Origin: UBA3064 sp023258775
GTDB lineage: Bacteria > Pseudomonadota > Gammaproteobacteria > Burkholderiales > Burkholderiaceae_E
Direction: 5' to 3'
Length of the DNA: 64,000 nucleotides
Assembly: GCA_044355655.1 (NCBI GenBank)
Contig: JBIKXS010000003.1
Span: 62,001-126,000 of the forward strand
Notes under the pieces: generated by a model
The model's input: only the letters and a program-made list of their open reading frames with translations
Database searches by the model: none
Told to the model about the DNA's origin: nothing
Position numbers and translations under genes: made by a program
Shown here: positions 23,646 to 31,751 of the stretch, in pieces
Layout: the number at the start of each line of letters is the position of its first letter
How positions within the stretch are numbered: the first letter of the stretch is position 1

Positions 23646-25184
23646 CTACATGACTGCGCCAAGTTGCCACGGGACGAACTCATCGTTACCCATGCCGAGC
23701 TCTTCGCTTTTGGTTTTTTCACCGCTTGCCACCCTGAGTATGAGCTCGAAGATTGCTTTTCCTTTTTCGGCAACCGGGACATCCTGATCAACAATATCGC
23801 CACAATTAATATCCATATCCTCTTTCATGCGTTGATAAAGCCCCGAGTTGGTGGCAAGTTTGATCGATGGTGCAGGCTTGCAGCCATAAACCGAGCCGCG
23901 ACCGGTGGTGAAGCAAATCAGGTTTGCGCCGCCTGCAACTTGGCCTGTGGCTGATACCGGATCGTAGCCCGGTGTGTCCATGAACACAAAACCCTTCTCA
24001 GTGACCGCATCAGCATACTCATAAACTTCCGTGAGATTGGTGGAGCCGGCTTTCGCAACTGCACCAAGGCTCTTTTCGAGAATGGTGGTGAGTCCACCGG
24101 CTTTATTGCCTGGCGATGGATTATTGTCCATTGAACCGTTGTTCTTTTCGGTATAGCTTTCCCACCAGCGGATTCTGTCAATTAATTTATTCGCGACTGC
24201 TTCAGAAACAGCACGACGGGTGAGTAAATGCTCAGCGCCATAAATCTCTGGTGTTTCAGAAAGAATAACCGTGCCGCCTTGGGCAACCAAAAGATCGCAT
24301 GCTGCACCAAGTGCCGGGTTTGCGGTAATACCAGAATAACCGTCGGAACCACCACACTGTAAACCGATACATAAATGTGAGGCGCTCACCGCCTGACGCG
24401 TTAACGCGTTAGCCGCGGGCAGCATCGACTCAATGGCTTGAATTGCTGCTTGTGTGGTTTTTCGTGAGCCCCCTGAGCTTTGTATCACCAAGGGTTTGAG
24501 CAAGGGGTTTTCATCCATGCCTTGACTCAAAAACAAGGCGTCCATCTGATTCGCTTCGCAGCCTAGTCCAATGATAACAATCCCCGAAAAATTAGGGTGG
24601 CGCGCATAGCCGGCAATCGTCTTTCTCAACACATCGATACCGGCGCCGTCGGAATCCATGCCACAACCCGAAGCGTGGGTGATTGGCACCACACCGTCGA
24701 CATTAGGATAGGCGGCAAGGCGTTCGGGCGTGAAATGTGATGCAACAAATTTTGAAACAGACGCCGAGCAATTGACAGTGGCAATTACACCGATATAGTT
24801 TCTTGTGGCAACCCGTCCATCTGGACGCACATAACCCATGAAATTGGCCTGTGCCATTGCAGGCGTTGGCTTGCAATCAATTCCAATTGCATAGTCGCGG
24901 TCAAACATTTCAAAGGCAAGATTATGGGTGTGGATGTGTTCTCCGGCGCTAATGGCTTGCTTGGCAAAGCCGATAATCTGGTTATAACGGCGAACTGGTG
25001 CGCCTTGTGCGATGGCATGCCTTGCAATCTTATGACCGGGTGTGATGGCCTGCCTTAAACGAATTGAATGCCCAGCATCATCAAGCTGACTTTCAGCACT
25101 CAATGGTCGAATCGCAATTAGTACATCGTCTTGGGGGTGAAGGCGGAGAAAGGGTTTGCGGATCATTGAAATGGCTTGATTCAT
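23646..25184 (-). CDS. UxaA/GarD-family sugar-acid dehydratase (altronate dehydratase-like)
   Basis: 512 residues: an N-terminal SAF-like domain (about 10-100, with HPQDDVLIAIRPL and HKIARHAIAQGAPVRRYNQ) and the long UxaA core, with GYVRPDGRVATRNYIGVI, THASGCGMDSDG, GLGCEANQ and the Gly/Cys-rich LQCGGSDGYSGITANPALG. These enzymes remove water from a C5/C6 aldonate or aldarate to give a 2-keto-3-deoxy acid with an iron centre. It is divergent from an SDR and an FAH-family hydrolase that fit the next steps. Confidence 0.87.
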   Translation of the reverse strand: MNQAISMIRKPFLRLHPQDDVLIAIRPLSAESQLDDAGHSIRLRQAITPGHKIARHAIAQGAPVRRYNQIIGFAKQAISAGEHIHTHNLAFEMFDRDYAIGIDCKPTPAMAQANFMGYVRPDGRVATRNYIGVIATVNCSASVSKFVASHFTPERLAAYPNVDGVVPITHASGCGMDSDGAGIDVLRKTIAGYARHPNFSGIVIIGLGCEANQMDALFLSQGMDENPLLKPLVIQSSGGSRKTTQAAIQAIESMLPAANALTRQAVSASHLCIGLQCGGSDGYSGITANPALGAACDLLVAQGGTVILSETPEIYGAEHLLTRRAVSEAVANKLIDRIRWWESYTEKNNGSMDNNPSPGNKAGGLTTILEKSLGAVAKAGSTNLTEVYEYADAVTEKGFVFMDTPGYDPVSATGQVAGGANLICFTTGRGSVYGCKPAPSIKLATNSGLYQRMKEDMDINCGDIVDQDVPVAEKGKAIFELILRVASGEKTKSEELGMGNDEFVPWQLGAVM

Positions 25185-25303
25185 AACACTGAAATTCCTT
25201 ATTGCGGATCAAATAAGGTAAGCATGTTCGCTTCAATGCCATAAGCTTGCAAGTCTGCGGTGTAAGCTTACGGATTATTTCAATTCAATCAAGGCAGTTT
25301 GCG

Positions 25304-26077
25304 ATGCAACAGGGACGGGTTTTCGGGAAAAAGATTTTGCTGACTGCAGCGGGTCAAGGTATGGGCAGAGCGTCAGCGCTTGCCTTGCTGCGCGAAGGCG
25401 CAACGGTTATTGCAACCGATCTGCGAAGCGATTTGCTGCAAGATCTGGAGCGAGATTTCGTTTCGAGCGATGCGAATCATTTCGGCGCAAAACTGCATAC
25501 CCAGCAACTTGATGTGACTGATCCACAGGCCATTATCGATTTTGCGGGCAAGCTCAACGAACTGGATGTTTTGTTTAATTGCGCAGGTTTTGTTCATCAG
25601 GGCACGATTGCTCAGTGCGATGAGACGCAGTGGGATTTAAGCTTCAATCTGAATGTTCGTTCAATGTATCGATTAATTCAGGCTTGTCTGCCTGGGATGC
25701 TTGCACGCGGTAAAGGTTCTATTATTAATATGGCTTCGGTATGTGGCTCGTTGAAAGGGCTTCCCAACCGATTCATATACGGTACGACCAAGGCTGCGGT
25801 GATTGGACTTACGAAATCTGTGGCTGCGGACTATGTCACACAAGGCATTCGTTGTAATGCGATCGCGCCGGGAACCGTCGAGACCCCTTCTTTGCACGAA
25901 CGCATGCAGGCCCTTGGCGATATTGATGAAGCGAGGCGGATGTTTACAGCGCGGCAACCCATGGGACGGTTAGCTCAAGCCGAAGATATCGTTCCGATTA
26001 TTATTTATCTGGCAAGCGACGAGAGTGCTTTTGCAACCGGTCAGGTTTTTGCAATCGATGGCGGTATAACAATTTAA
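25304..26077 (+). CDS. SDR, 2-keto-3-deoxy-L-fuconate (sugar-acid) dehydrogenase-like
   Basis: 257 residues from ATG 25304. TAAGQGMGRA is the cofactor loop, TDLR the NAD-selecting acid at the end of beta-2, NCAG the beta-4 motif, and YGTTKAAV the catalytic Tyr and Lys. The C-terminal FATGQVFAIDGGITI is standard. The AAGQGMG loop and overall pattern resemble BDH2 / KDF dehydrogenases, which oxidise C4 of 2-keto-3-deoxy acids to 2,4-diketo acids. It is followed 36 bp later by an FAH hydrolase, the expected next enzyme. Confidence 0.82.
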   Translation: MQQGRVFGKKILLTAAGQGMGRASALALLREGATVIATDLRSDLLQDLERDFVSSDANHFGAKLHTQQLDVTDPQAIIDFAGKLNELDVLFNCAGFVHQGTIAQCDETQWDLSFNLNVRSMYRLIQACLPGMLARGKGSIINMASVCGSLKGLPNRFIYGTTKAAVIGLTKSVAADYVTQGIRCNAIAPGTVETPSLHERMQALGDIDEARRMFTARQPMGRLAQAEDIVPIIIYLASDESAFATGQVFAIDGGITI

Positions 26078-26113
26078 GTTTATGACAGTTAATGTTTATT
26101 AAAAGGAAAACAA

Positions 26114-26965
26114 ATGAAATTGCTACGTTATGGAAAACCAGGTAAAGAAAAGCCTGGTGTGCTTGACCAAGAAGGTAAGTTACGCGATCTCTCGGCTGTT
26201 GTTGCTGACATTGGACCCGAGCAGTTATCACCGAAAGGACTTGCAAAGCTCGCCAAAGTTAATCTTGCCAAGCTGCCGCTTGTGCGTGGCAAGCCAAGGC
26301 TTGGTGTGCCTTTTACTGGCGCAACAAAATTTGTCGCAATCGGTTTGAATTACTCTGATCATGCTGCTGAGACCGGAAACCCGATTCCCAGCGAACCGAT
26401 CATTTTTCACAAGACACTCAGTAGCATGCAAGGTGCTAATGATGATGTGATGCTTCCCAAAAACTCGCTCAAGTCGGACTGGGAGATCGAGTTGGGCATT
26501 GTGATTGGCAGCCGCGCAAGCAACGTCACCAAGAAGGATGCACTGTCGTATGTCGCGGGCTATGTGATGGCCAATGATGTCTCAGAACGCGCCTTTCAAA
26601 TGGAACGTGGCGGGCTCTGGGATAAGGGCAAGGGTTGCGACACCTTCGGGCCGCTCGGTCCATGGCTCGTCACCCGTGATGAAGTGCCCAATCCTCAGAA
26701 GCTTTCCATGTGGCTCGATGTGAATGGTGAGCGCATGCAAAGCGGTAACACCAAGACCATGATTTTTGATTGTGCAACCATTGTGTCTTATGTCAGTCAA
26801 TTCATGAGCCTGCTTCCTGGCGACATTATTGTGACGGGCACCCCCCCCGGTGTGGGTCACGGCTTTAAGCCACCGCGTTATTTGAAGGCCGGTGATGTGA
26901 TGACTATGGGTATCGAAGGTTTGGGCGAAGCAAGACAGCACGTTGTTAAGTACAAGGCGAGCTAA
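26114..26965 (+). CDS. FAH-family 2,4-diketo-3-deoxy acid hydrolase (KDF hydrolase-like)
   Basis: 283 residues. The N terminus MKLLRYGKPGKEKPGVLDQE and the block ERGGLWDKGKGCDTFGPLGP are typical of the FAH proteins that split 2,4-diketo-3-deoxy-L-fuconate or -rhamnonate into pyruvate and lactate, often mislabelled ureidoglycolate lyase. The metal site is in the DWEIELGIVIG region and later NDVSERAFQ; TGTPPGVGHG closes the active site. AAAAGGAAAA precedes the ATG. With the SDR before it and lactate-type dehydrogenases after it, it completes an aldolase-free sugar-acid route. Confidence 0.85.
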   Translation: MKLLRYGKPGKEKPGVLDQEGKLRDLSAVVADIGPEQLSPKGLAKLAKVNLAKLPLVRGKPRLGVPFTGATKFVAIGLNYSDHAAETGNPIPSEPIIFHKTLSSMQGANDDVMLPKNSLKSDWEIELGIVIGSRASNVTKKDALSYVAGYVMANDVSERAFQMERGGLWDKGKGCDTFGPLGPWLVTRDEVPNPQKLSMWLDVNGERMQSGNTKTMIFDCATIVSYVSQFMSLLPGDIIVTGTPPGVGHGFKPPRYLKAGDVMTMGIEGLGEARQHVVKYKAS

Positions 26966-26997
26966 TCGCTCGTTCATTGAAGCTTAAGGGCACGACA

Positions 26998-27107
26998 ACG
27001 GCTGCTTAACGGCTGCTCAAAGGCGGCTCAACAGCGGCTTAACGGCAGCTAAATGGCGTCTTAACGGCAGTCTAGCGGCGGCCCGACGGTAGCTCAAACG
27101 CAGCGTA
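26998..27107. repeat. 11-bp tandem array, ten copies, between the FAH and Ldh2-type genes
   Basis: Ten head-to-tail 11-bp units on the model ACGGCgGCTtA start at 26998 and step by 11 to 27097, each with one to five changes. The array fills most of the 179-bp intergenic gap. One unit is about one turn of B-DNA, so equivalent bases fall on one helix face. Function unknown. Confidence 0.93.
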
Positions 27108-27144
27108 ATGTGAGATGGGGCAAGTAAAGTAAAGGCCTTGTTCG

Positions 27145-28215
27145 ATGATGAATCAATCCGCAAGCACGCCTCTTCGCGATGACCTTTTGATGAAGGCTTC
27201 ATGCCGTCTCTTGGAGGCAGCAGGTGCTGAGCCTTTGATTGCGAGATGCGTCGCCCGAGCGCTGCTTGAAGCTGACTTGCTGGGGCATGACACCCATGGC
27301 TTAGCCCTCCTGGGCGCGTATATGGATGAGCTTCGGGCTGGCCGTATGCGTGGTGCAGGACAGGCAGAGGTATTGCGCGAAAAGGCAGCCGTGGCGCTAT
27401 GGGACGGACATCGTCTTGCTGGACCTTGGCTCGTCGAGCAAGCGCTGAGTTGGGCGCTCGAGCGAGCAAAACAACATGGCGCAGCCCATGTCGTAGTCCG
27501 CCGAAGCCACCATATTGCCGCGCTTGCAGCCTACCTCGAAGCGCCGGCACGCGCAGGCTTTGTTGTGCATGTATGCTGTTCAGACCCAAACACCGCAAGC
27601 GTTGCACCCTTTGGGGGAACGAGCCCAGTCATCACACCAAACCCAATGGCCTGGGCCTGGCCTGCGCATCCAGACCCAGTCATGATTGATGTCTCAGCCT
27701 CGATAACCACCAACGGTATGAGTGCAAGGCTCTCCTCGAGTGCTCAGCCAGCGCAGCAGCCTCATGCCTGGTGGCTTGATGCAGCCGGCATGCCCAGTCA
27801 GGATCCCCGTGTTTTACAAGCGAAGCCTCCCGGCAGTATCTTGCCGCTCGGCGGGCTAGAAGCAGGCCACAAGGGCTTTGGGCTCGGTTTGATGGTGGAG
27901 GCAATTACCGCCGGTCTGGGTGCCCATGGCCGCGCTGATCCTCCAGAGGGTTGGGGCGCAAGCTTGCATTTGCAAGTGCTTGATCCCGAGGCCTTTGGCG
28001 GCTTACAAGCTTTTGAAAGGCAAATGAACCATCTGGCTGCGCAATGCAGGGCGAGTCCGAGTCCAGCGGGCAAAGCAGCTGTCCGTATGCCGGGCGAGCG
28101 GGGATTGCAAAGAAAACGTCAGCAATTGCTTGAGGGTGTTGAACTTCATCCCTCAATTCTTCCCGGACTCGATCGTTGCGCGCAATCACTAGGGTTTGAA
28201 AGTTTTTTGTTTTGA
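27145..28215 (+). CDS. Malate/L-lactate dehydrogenase (Ldh2/YiaK/ComC family) oxidoreductase
   Basis: 356 residues. The family motifs are EADLLGHDTHGLALL (active-site His), VVRRSHHIAALAAY, PFGGTSPVITPNPMAWAWP (cofactor site) and GGLEAGHKGFGLGLMVEA. These NAD(P)-dependent enzymes interconvert 2-hydroxy and 2-oxo acids. The last third is somewhat diverged and Ala/Gly-rich. It is 179 bp downstream of the FAH gene, past the 11-bp array, and would handle the lactate-like or hydroxy-acid product of the pathway. Confidence 0.85.
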   Translation: MMNQSASTPLRDDLLMKASCRLLEAAGAEPLIARCVARALLEADLLGHDTHGLALLGAYMDELRAGRMRGAGQAEVLREKAAVALWDGHRLAGPWLVEQALSWALERAKQHGAAHVVVRRSHHIAALAAYLEAPARAGFVVHVCCSDPNTASVAPFGGTSPVITPNPMAWAWPAHPDPVMIDVSASITTNGMSARLSSSAQPAQQPHAWWLDAAGMPSQDPRVLQAKPPGSILPLGGLEAGHKGFGLGLMVEAITAGLGAHGRADPPEGWGASLHLQVLDPEAFGGLQAFERQMNHLAAQCRASPSPAGKAAVRMPGERGLQRKRQQLLEGVELHPSILPGLDRCAQSLGFESFLF

Positions 28216-28310
28216 AATCGAACGGCTAATATTAGAACGATGCAGATTATTTGTTGTTGGTGGCGCAGCACCGAGTCTGGATGGTTCAAGCTCAAGGCGA
28301 GTGTTTATTC

Positions 28311-29270
28311 ATGAACGATGTTAAAAAAACTGATCTTGTCCAGATCGTGCCGGTGCATCAGGAAACCGATGATCAATTGCGAGCTCACTACCGCGTTCAT
28401 GAGTATTTCCGCGTGAAAGACCAAAGTCCCGAGATGCAGGCAGCTTTCTTCAAAAAGCTCGAACACTGTGAAATCGTGGTTACCACGGGAAGCGCTGGCG
28501 TGAAAGCGCCGATCATGGCGCAGTTGCCTAGCCTGCGCTTAGTGGCCTGTTTTGGGGTGGGTGTTGACGGGGTAGATCTTGCTTATGCGCGCAGCCGAGC
28601 AATCGCGGTGACGAACACACCTGATGTGCTCACCGATGAGGTGGCTGATTTCGCGATTGCGCTTTTGTTAGCGAGCCTGAGGCAAATCCCACAGGCTGAC
28701 AGATTCGTTCGTGAGGGTGCCTGGCTCAAGGGTCCGATGCCTTTAACGCGTTCGCTTCAAGGGCAACGCATTGGCATTGTTGGCATGGGCAGAATCGGAC
28801 AGGCGATCGCCAGGCGTTGTGAGGCCTTCGGTGTAAGACTTGCCTACCATGGGCCGCGTCCCAAGACAACGCTTGCCTACGCTTACTACGAGAGGCTCGC
28901 AGAGCTTGCGCAATGGAGTGACAGCCTGATTGTTGCTTGTCCTGGCGGCCCGGCAACCGCTGGCCTTATCTCTCGCGAGGTGATGCAAGCCTTAGGTCCG
29001 AAAGGCTATTTAATCAATATCAGTCGAGGTTCGGTGGTCGATCAGCAGGCTTTGATTGAACTATTGCAAAGCCATGCGATTGCAGGCGCTGGACTCGATG
29101 TGTTTGCCGATGAGCCGCACGTACCCCAAGCGCTCGTTGCGATGCCGCATGTCGTGTTGGCCCCTCATGTGGCAAGTGCTTCGCAGGAAACACGGTCGGC
29201 AATGGGCAGGCTCACGCTTGATAACGTTGCAGCGTTTGTATCAGGTAAGCCGCTATTGACAAGCGTCTGA
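28311..29270 (+). CDS. D-isomer-specific 2-hydroxyacid dehydrogenase
   Basis: 319 residues from ATG 28311 (a TTG at 28251 would add 20). The Rossmann loop is GIVGMGRIGQAIARR; catalytic Arg in NISRGSVVDQ, Glu in DVFADEPHVP and His in LAPHVASAS are all present. The shape matches glyoxylate/hydroxypyruvate reductases (GhrB-like). The lack of a basic pair after beta-2 (YHGPRPKT has only Arg/Lys at its end) leaves NADH versus NADPH open. It is the last gene of the sugar-acid module. Its 3' end overlaps the convergent rppH by 18 bp. Confidence 0.87.
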   Translation: MNDVKKTDLVQIVPVHQETDDQLRAHYRVHEYFRVKDQSPEMQAAFFKKLEHCEIVVTTGSAGVKAPIMAQLPSLRLVACFGVGVDGVDLAYARSRAIAVTNTPDVLTDEVADFAIALLLASLRQIPQADRFVREGAWLKGPMPLTRSLQGQRIGIVGMGRIGQAIARRCEAFGVRLAYHGPRPKTTLAYAYYERLAELAQWSDSLIVACPGGPATAGLISREVMQALGPKGYLINISRGSVVDQQALIELLQSHAIAGAGLDVFADEPHVPQALVAMPHVVLAPHVASASQETRSAMGRLTLDNVAAFVSGKPLLTSV

Positions 29271-29864
29271 TGGCTTACCTTCATCGTTGCCAGCAGTAGG
29301 CGCAAAACCGACGCCCTCACCTTCAACCTCCTCATTGATCGATGGGTTTGTTTGCTTGCTTTGCTTTTTAGCTTGCTGGCTTGCGTTTTTGCGGCGTTGT
29401 ATATGCCTTGCAAGTTCTGTTAATGCAAGTCTGTACACATCGCGTTTGAATTCAATCACTGAATCCAAGGGCACCCAGTATTGATTCCAGCGCCAGGCGT
29501 CAAACTCTGGATGTTGGGAGGCGCGTAGCTGAATGTCACTGTCACGACCGACAAGTCGTAATAAATACCAGATCTGTTTTTGGCCGCGATAATGGCCCCG
29601 CCATTCTCGCCTTACCCAGTTATCGGGTACCTCATAGCGCAGCCAATCCCGGGTTCGGGCAATAATTTTGACGTGGTCAGGCCGAAGACCGACCTCCTCT
29701 TCGAGTTCGCGAAACATGGCTTGCTCAGGCGATTCACCGCGCTTGATGCCACCCTGCGGAAATTGCCACGAATGCTCGCGGATGCGCTTGCCCCAAAATA
29801 CCTCGTTACGCCGGTTCAGCAGGATGATGCCGACGTTGGGGCGATAGCCGTCTTTGTCCAGCAT
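29253..29864 (-). CDS. rppH: RNA pyrophosphohydrolase (Nudix)
   Basis: 203 residues starting MLDKDGYRPNVGIILLNRRN, with FPQGGIKRGESPEQAMFREL running into EEVGL, the Nudix box. RppH removes pyrophosphate from 5' ends of mRNA to start decay. Its C-terminal 45 residues are a Lys/Gln-rich then acidic tail with QQAKKQSKQTN, absent in E. coli RppH. It is convergent with the 2-hydroxyacid dehydrogenase gene, overlapping it by 18 bp, and divergent from proS, its usual neighbour. Confidence 0.93.
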   Translation of the reverse strand: MLDKDGYRPNVGIILLNRRNEVFWGKRIREHSWQFPQGGIKRGESPEQAMFRELEEEVGLRPDHVKIIARTRDWLRYEVPDNWVRREWRGHYRGQKQIWYLLRLVGRDSDIQLRASQHPEFDAWRWNQYWVPLDSVIEFKRDVYRLALTELARHIQRRKNASQQAKKQSKQTNPSINEEVEGEGVGFAPTAGNDEGKPSDACQ

Positions 29865-30011
29865 GTCGACTGGCCTTGTCCCTTAGAATGCAAGTGATTA
29901 TAGCCATCGACTTAGCAACTGAATACCTTTGTTTGCCATCTTTCTTATCCACTTTTGGTCCTTCCTAAGTCGCCGAATGTCTGACAGCCCCCATTTGAAG
30001 AGTGCTTATTG

Positions 30012-31751
30012 ATGAAAGCAAGCCAGTTCCATATTGCCACCTTACGCGAAGCGCCTGCCGATGCAGAGGTCATCAGTCATCAATTGATGACCCGCGCTGG
30101 GATGATTCGTAAACTCGCAGGTGGTATTTATAACTATATGCCGATGGGTCTGCGGGTCATTCGCAAAATTGAAGCGATTATTCGAGAAGAGATGGAAGCG
30201 GCCGGGGCTATTGAACTACTGATGCCCCTGGTGCAACCCGCAGAGCTTTGGATGGAGTCGCAACGCTGGCAAAAATATGGGCCTGAGCTGCTTAGGGTTA
30301 AGGACCGTCACGAGCGCGATTTTATTATTCAACCCACCTCTGAGGAGGTGATAACGGATATTGCACGAGCAGAGCTGCGAAGTTATAGGGATTTACCAAA
30401 GAATTTTTATCACATTCAAACCAAGTTTCGCGATGAACGCAGGCCGCGTTTTGGCGTGATGCGCGGCCGCGAGTTCACCATGAAAGATGCCTACTCGTTT
30501 GACCGGGATCGCGAAGGCGCTTTGGCTTCGTATCAACGCATGTTTGATGCTTATCAGAGAACCTTTGAACGTATCGGTCTAAGCTTTCGCGCTGTTGCTG
30601 CTGACACAGGTGCAATTGGCGGATCAGCGAGCCATGAGTTTCAGGTTATTGCTGAAACAGGTGAGGATCTCATTGCCTATTGCCCCGATTCAGATTACGC
30701 CGCCAACATTGAACTTGCCCAGGCACTGCCTTTGATCGCAGCGCGCGCGGCGGCAACCGAGCCGATGCAAGCCGTGGCAACGCCCGATCGGTCCCGGTGT
30801 GAAGACGTCGCTACGTATCTCAAGATAGCGCTTGAGAAAACCGTGAAATCGCTGGTGCTGGCCGTGGACATTGACGATGCCTCAGGTGGTGGTACAGCGG
30901 CAATCTACTTGTTGCTTGTGCGCGGGGATCACGACTTGAATGAAGTGAAAGCTGCAAAGCTGGCTGGCCTGGCGGGGTTCCGCTTTGCGAGCGAAGCAGA
31001 AATCCTTGATTATTTTGGTTGTGAACCGGGCTACCTCGGACCGTTGAATACCCGCAAGCCTGTCAACGTGATTGTTGATGAAACTGTGGCGAGGATGAGT
31101 GATTTTGTCTGTGGTGCGAATAAGGCCGGATTCCATCTTCGGGGCGTCAATTGGGGCAGAGATCTTCCCGAACCGAATGTTGCTGATTTGCGTAATGTGC
31201 GCGAGGGCGATCCCTCTCCGGATGGCAAAGGTCTTATATCCCTATGCCGCGGGATCGAAGTGGGTCATGTGTTTTATCTCGGCACTCGCTACGCCGAGCC
31301 GATGCAGGCTTACTTCGTGGATGAAGATGGCAGCAAGAAGCTGATGGAAATGGGCTGTTATGGCATTGGTGTCACTCGTTTACTTGGCGCGGCGGTCGAA
31401 CAAAATCATGATGAACGCGGCATGATTTGGCCAAGCAGTATTGCGCCCTTTAGCGTGGTCATCGTTGCGCTTGGTTTGGCCAAATCCCAGGCCGTACGAT
31501 CAGCGAGCGAAAATCTCTACCAGTCATTGCGCGAGGCAGGCATTGATGTGATCTTTGATGATCGAGATCTTCGTCCTGGGGTCATGTTTGCTGACTGGGA
31601 ACTGGTCGGCGTGCCCTGGCGCGTGACGATCGGCGATCGCGGCCTCGCCCAGGGTAAGCTTGAACTCACCGCAAGGCGCGGATTGCAAACCGAAAGCCTA
31701 TCGCCGCAAGCCTTGCTTGAGACCTTGATTGAGGCTTTAAGCGCGCGTTAA
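30012..31751 (+). CDS. proS: Prolyl-tRNA synthetase (bacterial type)
   Basis: 579 residues from ATG 30012 (MKASQFHIATLREAPADAEV). Class II motif 2 is FRDERRPRFGVMRGREFTMK, and motif 3 is MGCYGIGVTRLLGAAVEQ. The bacterial editing insertion (about 225-400) lies between motifs 2 and 3, with the anticodon-binding domain at the end. It charges tRNA-Pro and clears Ala-tRNA-Pro. Its last four bases overlap the convergent ffh. Confidence 0.97.
   Translation: MKASQFHIATLREAPADAEVISHQLMTRAGMIRKLAGGIYNYMPMGLRVIRKIEAIIREEMEAAGAIELLMPLVQPAELWMESQRWQKYGPELLRVKDRHERDFIIQPTSEEVITDIARAELRSYRDLPKNFYHIQTKFRDERRPRFGVMRGREFTMKDAYSFDRDREGALASYQRMFDAYQRTFERIGLSFRAVAADTGAIGGSASHEFQVIAETGEDLIAYCPDSDYAANIELAQALPLIAARAAATEPMQAVATPDRSRCEDVATYLKIALEKTVKSLVLAVDIDDASGGGTAAIYLLLVRGDHDLNEVKAAKLAGLAGFRFASEAEILDYFGCEPGYLGPLNTRKPVNVIVDETVARMSDFVCGANKAGFHLRGVNWGRDLPEPNVADLRNVREGDPSPDGKGLISLCRGIEVGHVFYLGTRYAEPMQAYFVDEDGSKKLMEMGCYGIGVTRLLGAAVEQNHDERGMIWPSSIAPFSVVIVALGLAKSQAVRSASENLYQSLREAGIDVIFDDRDLRPGVMFADWELVGVPWRVTIGDRGLAQGKLELTARRGLQTESLSPQALLETLIEALSAR

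Noticed and set aside
26998..27107. The 11-bp array as a CRISPR
   Set aside because: Units are only 11 bp and contiguous without spacers, and no cas gene is present.
29253..29270. 18-bp convergent overlap of the hydroxyacid dehydrogenase and rppH as antisense control
   Set aside because: Short 3' overlaps also occur at 31748 and 54781; no further signal supports regulation.
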